From Myrica gale (taxonomy: Eukaryota; Streptophyta; Magnoliopsida; Fagales; Myricaceae): a DNA stretch of 64,000 bases. The notes beneath the pieces were generated by a model. It was not told where the DNA came from. It did not search any database and saw nothing but the letters and a program-made list of their open reading frames with translations. Positions 59,015-64,000 of the stretch are shown here, one piece after another. Position 1 is the first letter of the stretch, and each line of letters starts with the position of its first letter. A program made the translations under genes and the position numbers. Where the stretch lies: positions 16,882,001 to 16,946,000 of the forward strand of contig OZ005615.1 in assembly GCA_963930655.1 (NCBI GenBank). The letters run 5' to 3'.

Positions 59015-59830
59015 ATCTCAACTAGAGTTCGAATATGGCAAGATTTTAGGTAAAATTGGTAAAGAGATTGAAGTTTTAAAAGGAAAAATTGAAGATGTGC
59101 AATCGATGGCAAAACCAGCTGAAAAGGAGTTATTTCACGTGAAGGAGAAGATGCTTTTCAGAAGGTAACGTCACTTATCAAAATGCACAGCTTTTGTTTT
59201 ATTGTTTTTTTTTAGAATATTACAATGATTATCTCTACAAAGGTATAACGTTACGACATACTCTCTGTTCGATATCTACATGAACAGGTCTACTGCAAAG
59301 GAAATCTGGAACACACTCGAGGTTAAATATGTGCTTCAAGACAAAACTAGTATGAAGTTTTTGCTACGAAGTTTTTTAATTACAAAATAGTAGATGATAG
59401 GCTGTTTCTAAGCAGTTTAACAAAATTTTGGATATTCTAGATCAGTTCACTCAATATAACATGAAAATGGATAAAAGAAATTTCTCTTCCACTATAGACA
59501 AATTACCACCTTCTTGGAAAGAGTATAGAAAAATACGTAAGCATAAAAAGGAGAATATTACTCTTGCTCAGATAGGTCAACATATTCAAGTTGAGGAAGA
59601 ATTGAGACGTAATCAAGCTATGAAATATGACAATATTCAATCAATTAAAGTTTTAAAAGTGGAAGAAGTTGGTCCTTTGAACAAGAAGAGAAAGGCTGAA
59701 AACGAGAAGCAAAATAAGAAAAATAAGGGGAATTGCTACAATTGTGGCAAGCCTAGTTATTTTAAACGAGACTGCCATCTTCCCAAAAAGAAGAAGCAGC
59801 ATACAACAATTGAAAACCTCAAAGAGTCTT
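59015..59830 (+). pseudogene. Ty1/copia gag fragment with zinc knuckle
   Basis: Broken frames at 59200-59430 give the gag (UBN2-type) region with STAKEIWNTLEVKY. The open frame from 59428 continues with LDQFTQYNMKMD, LPPSWKEYRK and HIQVEEELRR, a basic linker, and CYNCGKPSYFKRDC. The knuckle should be C-x2-C-x4-H-x4-C, but the His is Tyr (tat at 59756-59758). No protease, integrase or RT follows. The open frame then runs on into unrelated sequence to 60039. Dead fragment. Confidence 0.8.
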
Positions 59831-60255
59831 ACCCAAAGGGCATCAAGTTTTCTTTTCTTTTGGCCACAATTTATTTCAGTAGCCAGTTTGTCATTTTCGC
59901 CCGTCAGAGCTTACACAAAATAGCTTCTTTAACCTGTCTATTAAGTTTCCAGGTAAATTTAAATTTTGACCAGAAACTGCCACTAGAGAAGGCAAGCATA
60001 CCATTGCCAACCTGGGCAGCCAGGACACAAGTTCCATAACTTCCTGCCCTAAATTCTTAAATTTAATACATAGATCGTCTCAGTTAGTCTCATTTGCTCT
60101 CCACCGGCCTCTTAAGAAGCTCCTTGAATACACCTGTTCACTTGGATGGTGGTTATGACAACAGCATGCCCGCCAATTTACAACAAATGCAGATTTGGGA
60201 AAGCATAAGCAAGATCCCAATGACAAACTTCTCACTGTCACCCCATTATTTTATC

Positions 60256-63200
60256 TTACAGCACCATGGGATCACCTGGTGATGTGAGCATCTGCACCTC
60301 TGTTTCCTCGGCTGTCCTTTTTGTAGTGTAATCTGTCCTAGAATCACCTGCAACTACCAGCAATGAAATTTTAGTACATTTCAAGTACAAAAAATTTGCT
60401 AGTTGTAGGGAAGATCCATTCCTTGAAGGAGGAGATGATGAAGAAGATTTCTTACTAAATATAGAATCAGATGTCTGTCTTGGTGACATGCTTCTTTTGA
60501 GATCTGCAAAGGTTTGAAGAGCTTAAAAAGTCATTTGTCTATCGAAATGAAGGGAAGCACAAATGTTGTTAAAATGTGAAAGTACCCAAAAGTCAATTAT
60601 TACGCGAAATTCCAAAAGAACCACAAGGACATTTGTATATGGCACAAAGCAAATAATGCCCTGATAGAGACTATTGGGTATATCATTTCTGCCTTCAAAC
60701 TATGCTTAACAGATACTTCAAAATCTCATTGAGATGAGTACAGTCCCTACGATTCAAATTATAGACTATATTCGTATGTTGGACATGAAAATAGGACTTA
60801 AAAGAATGTCATTCAAACACTTAAACTGTAGTAGTTGAAAAAGGCTATTTTGGTCAGATTTCTACAAACTGTCACATCATTTTTGGAGTACACTCAGAAA
60901 GTTTACAAAAGTTGCCTTGCTTTCCAACAAGTTTCAGAGTCATGTGGGTCTATAAACACCGAGATCCTACATTAAAAGGGTAAGCTACAGGTCAAGGTAA
61001 AGCTGGTGAGCTATTAGCCAAGATAAAACTCTCTCCCTCTAAAGAACGCTCCCACCTAACCCCTTCGCCTGCCTCCTCTTCTCTCTGTGCCTGCAACTGG
61101 GTGGCCGGGGGAGCTTTGCCTCCACCTGGCAGCCCGTCCCCCACTGGTCAGTTTCCGGCTGGCCAGGTGGTGGAAAAGGTGAAAATTTGTGTTTTTTTAT
61201 TTTGTTTTTGTTTTTGTCATGATATTGCTTGTAGGTGTGGATCTCCAACTTCTGGTGTTCAAGGGTGGCCACGTCCGGCATGGTTGGACTCAGCCACCGC
61301 CGATCTACACTATCGCCAAGCTCTGCCCTAGTCCCGCCAGAGCGTGACGTCTCACACGCCGCCCACACCACTCCTCCTACTGTGCTCCAACAGTCCTACT
61401 ACGTCTTTTCCGCGTCCTGCCGCCCTCTTCCACCTGTTTCCAGGGTCTATTCCACTCAGTAAAGCCCGCTGTTTGTGAGTTTTCTCTGAGCGCCGCTTTG
61501 GCAGCCTCCTCCGCTGACTTCGTCATCTCTCCATCTGATAGGTTTTATGTTTAGTGTTTTCTGCCCGTTTGGGTGTGTAATCATGTCAATTCTATGCCCA
61601 TTTGGGTTTGTATGGCCGTTCGGCCCTAACTCGTTGGTCCGTCCCCTCTAAAGAGGGTTTGACATGCCCCTTAGAGTATGTACTTGAGGTCTAAAAAAAA
61701 ATACAGGTCAGAGTGCTGATTGAGTGCATAGTCCTATATTAGTTCCTTCCTAGGTGTAACAATGATTTACAGAGTCCTAAGGGCTGCAGTTGTAACCTTT
61801 ACAATCTTTATAGAGTGATAGAGCATGTATGTATAGTGCTTTCTTAGGCCGTTACACATACTATCAGAGAGAGCCTAGTAATACCATGTGGCATTGAGGG
61901 CGAGTGCCTAGTACCACATTAGTTCCTTAGTAGGTGGAACAAAATTTATAAAATAATTTCAAGAAACTCCAATAGTAATATTGACTTGTTATATTGGAGT
62001 TACAACACAGATATGACTAGTACTTTCTTGAGATATTATTGCATGTAATGCTTATTTTCCAAAGAACAATGGCTTAGTAATATCAATCTAATGGAAGAGT
62101 GAACCCTTTTATTGTCCCTAAAGTGCTTCTGCAATGTGAGTGCTCTACCTACGAGTCCTCCAACAGGCCAGCCCTTGCAATGGGGCCAAACGCCTATTGG
62201 ATTGGTTCCATGTCATAGTTGCACTCTTAGTTGTACCCTGCTGGCCAAAGCCTAAGTGCTTCTACAACCTAATGCTAGCCATCAATAAAGATCGCAGCAC
62301 CAGCTCTCAGTTCCATTTCTCATTGTAATGATGTTACACTATCATCAGTTGCAAGACACAACACCAGATTTTGTCCACTCAAGGACAAAAGGGAGGACCA
62401 GCAACTCCTTTGACCCGCTTAACTGTCCAACCTAACTACCCCGAATACCGAATGTTCAAAGAATACATTCTTTTTCAGACATGAATACGTTGTTGCAATA
62501 CATCTGTCCCCACTGCACATTCTGTCCACCCAAACTGAAGCACTACAAGGACATCTTGTTTTGCTCTGGGGAAAAAATTCAGGGTACAGACAGAACATTC
62601 GAATACAAAATCAACATCACCATATACACGAAGATTTAATTAGATCATCCAGAACAGATTTAATGAGAAATTTCCAGTCATGCTGCCCATGGTGTGAGTG
62701 CAGAGATAAGCAGAAAGTAAACCACACTTAAGAAGGATGCATAAACAATTGTGCTGCCAGATGTCTGGTAAGAAGAATACATGCATGTTGACTGTTACAA
62801 GAAGAGTTAACTGCATATCCTTTTAACAGCAGAATATAAATGCCGCTTTCATACAAAAGGGAAAAATCAAATAACTCAACTACTCAGATAAGCAAAATTG
62901 CATACCACGAGATTGGTGAAGTCCTTTCACAGCATCGAAATTCTTGTATGTATAGCCAACAAAGCTTAGATCTTTCGGAGTTAATAGCATCTACAAGATG
63001 TAAGGAGTAGAATCACCATACTAAGCACTAATTACACAAACAATAACAGGATTAAAAACGGTCAGATTCATATAGATAGAGATAGATGTATGAAGAAACT
63101 GACATGCTTTTAGGTGAATGAACACAAAACCCAATCTAAAGGAGTGTCTTTGATGTTGTAACATGAAAAAAATCTTAGTGACAATAGATAGGGTATCGAT

Positions 63201-63485
63201 CTCTCTTTCCTAACGAAGTTCTCGTACTTTTGGCTAAAGACTATATAGACGGTATACATTACGTATCACAAAACTAAAGCATGCAAGGCAATAATCAAAG
63301 CACTGCTGGCTTTTGTTCTTTTGTAAACCACATTTCTTCTGCAGGGAAATACACATTGTTGGCTACACACTCACAGCATAAATAGTCACAAACCTTCCTT
63401 GAGGGGCCTGAGCCAGTCCTTGATGGGGTTGGAGGATCCAACTGAAAAATATTCCAAGTTTCCAAGTCAGGATAAGGAACAATAC
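60256..63485 (-). CDS. NDR/tricornered-type AGC kinase, C-terminal exons (partial)
   Basis: Ser/Thr kinases of this family (Hippo-pathway NDR relatives) act in cell growth and polarity. Only the C-terminal tail is in the window. Exon 63485-63394 gives PDLETWNIFQLDPPTPSRTGSGPSRK, matching the ELDTQNF...F region after the kinase domain. Exon 62990-62906 gives MLLTPKDLSFVGYTYKNFDAVKGLHQSR, containing the hydrophobic motif FVGYTYKNF. A last exon, about 60503-60256, gives LKRSMSPRQTSDSIFSKKSSS... and ends EETEVQMLTSPGDPMVL. Phases fit (92, 85, then 2-nt carry-in). The catalytic domain must lie past position 64000. The last exon contains a non-conserved-looking piece (LANFLYLKCTK) that could be a retained or very short intron. 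Intron 62905-60504 holds repeats. Confidence 0.75.
60986..61710 (+). mobile_element. poly-A retroposon with 9-bp target duplication
   Basis: Identical tacaggtca sequences at 60986-60994 and 61702-61710 flank about 707 bp that end in nine A (61693-61701). The insert is much GC-richer than its surroundings (CCGGCTGGCC-type words at 61100-61170, gccgcc words to 61520). It has no recognisable coding sequence. It looks like a truncated LINE or a retrocopied transcript; no Pol III boxes were recognised, so a SINE is less likely. It sits in the NDR kinase intron. Confidence 0.55.
61718..62050. repeat. two tandem relatives of the 29320-29460 repeat
   Basis: 61718-61857 and about 61890-62040 each share the order catagt(a/c)ct...ttagttccttnntaggtg...tttata...gactagt or equivalent...ctttctt with each other. 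They also share it with the right end of the LTR-like segment at 28959-29460. Identity is moderate. They follow the retroposon directly. Confidence 0.6.
62051..62905. other. remainder of NDR kinase intron
   Basis: No exon or repeat border is recognised. An open frame at 62140-62328 has no domain and is not believed. Confidence 0.35.
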
Positions 63486-64000
63486 CTATGAAATAGACGT
63501 GCGTAATGAGGTAACATCTAGATATCACATACGATGAAAAACCCGAAGGAAGGCTAAGAACATCAAACTTTAAATGATCCTCATTTGCAATTTTACTAAA
63601 ATGTAATTCCAGAGAGCAATTATTTTCAAACAAGCAAATAGTAAGATATATCCAGAAAATCTGTGGTATAAAAATTCAATAATGCTTCTCCTAACTACAC
63701 GCTTGGTCACGATTTTACAATTGACGCAGTTTTTCACTTTCACTGGTTTATGAATGCTACTTCCTCTCCTCGTGAAACCATATTAGCAAGTAACATATCA
63801 GATTTTTTAGTAGTGAGAGAATCATACACAGAAGTACTCAAAATAGATAATAACAAAAAACTTGTATCTTAATGAGCAAGAGTCGCAGCCAGTATCCCAA
63901 AAAAAAGGATCTGTGGCTGCTGCGAGCAGAAGGAGAGCTAGCAGAGAATCATGACACTAGAATGACAGCTGAAGCAAGCTAACTTATCATGAAAGAAGGG
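63486..64000. other. upstream intron of the NDR kinase gene
   Basis: I searched the minus strand for kinase-domain exons (such as an HPWF...W motif preceding the tail) and saw none, so this is intron up to the window edge. An open frame to 63633 extends the exon through its acceptor site and is read as intron. Confidence 0.45.

Noticed and set aside
61039-61371. A 110-codon minus-strand frame
   Set aside because: Lies in the GC-rich retroposon, has no domain and no conserved motif.
63486-63633. Extension of the NDR kinase exon to 63633
   Set aside because: Residues there do not resemble any kinase segment, and a good acceptor (tttcatag) marks the exon start at 63485.

Overview
This is plant nuclear DNA, most likely from a eudicot and plausibly a woody one. 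The genes have short GT-AG exons, AT-rich introns and long AT-rich gaps. The repeats are plant types: L1-clade LINEs, Ty3/gypsy and Ty1/copia retrotransposons, hAT-like MITEs, MULE relics and an endogenous plant pararetrovirus fragment. I cannot name the species. There is no sign of bacterial or organellar sequence.

Four conserved genes stand out. (1) 6073-23372 (+): an M1-family aminopeptidase orthologous to Arabidopsis APM1. All 19 coding exons can be traced in frame (873 aa), although intron 9 is about 9 kb and is filled with nested LINEs. (2) 26806-28727 (+): thymidylate kinase, five coding exons, 227 aa, with a probable upstream leader exon at about 24900-25140. (3) 48850-53418 (-): a clade A protein phosphatase 2C of the HAB1/HAB2 type, the ABA co-receptor phosphatase family; four exons, 533 aa. 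(4) 60256-63485 (-): the C-terminal exons of an NDR/tricornered-type AGC kinase whose catalytic domain must lie beyond the right edge. The four genes are ordinary housekeeping or signalling genes and do not form a functional cluster.

The rest is mostly a transposon graveyard. 1-4500 holds a broken G-type lectin receptor kinase copy, a pararetroviral reverse transcriptase fragment, a hAT-like MITE and an RNase H-like fragment. 11354-19125 is a LINE within a LINE, and the inner element's blocks are scrambled in order and orientation. 28959-38090 holds an LTR-like segment, a MULE transposase relic, a decayed LINE and a MITE that landed in another LINE fragment. 39378-46773 is a defective Ty3/gypsy element. 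Its 5' LTR is cut to about 15 bp and patched with a 102-bp copy of its own 3' region, and a further LTR, tRNA-Asp-type primer site and gag start follow its 3' end. Three copies of one hAT-like MITE (TIR TAGGGCTG) are present, two of them with perfect 8-bp target duplications.

I found no new multi-gene system. The most unusual things are structural: the scrambled LINE, the self-patched gypsy 5' end, a LINE insertion consisting only of its tail between 51-bp direct repeats, and the MITE family with a conserved hairpin.
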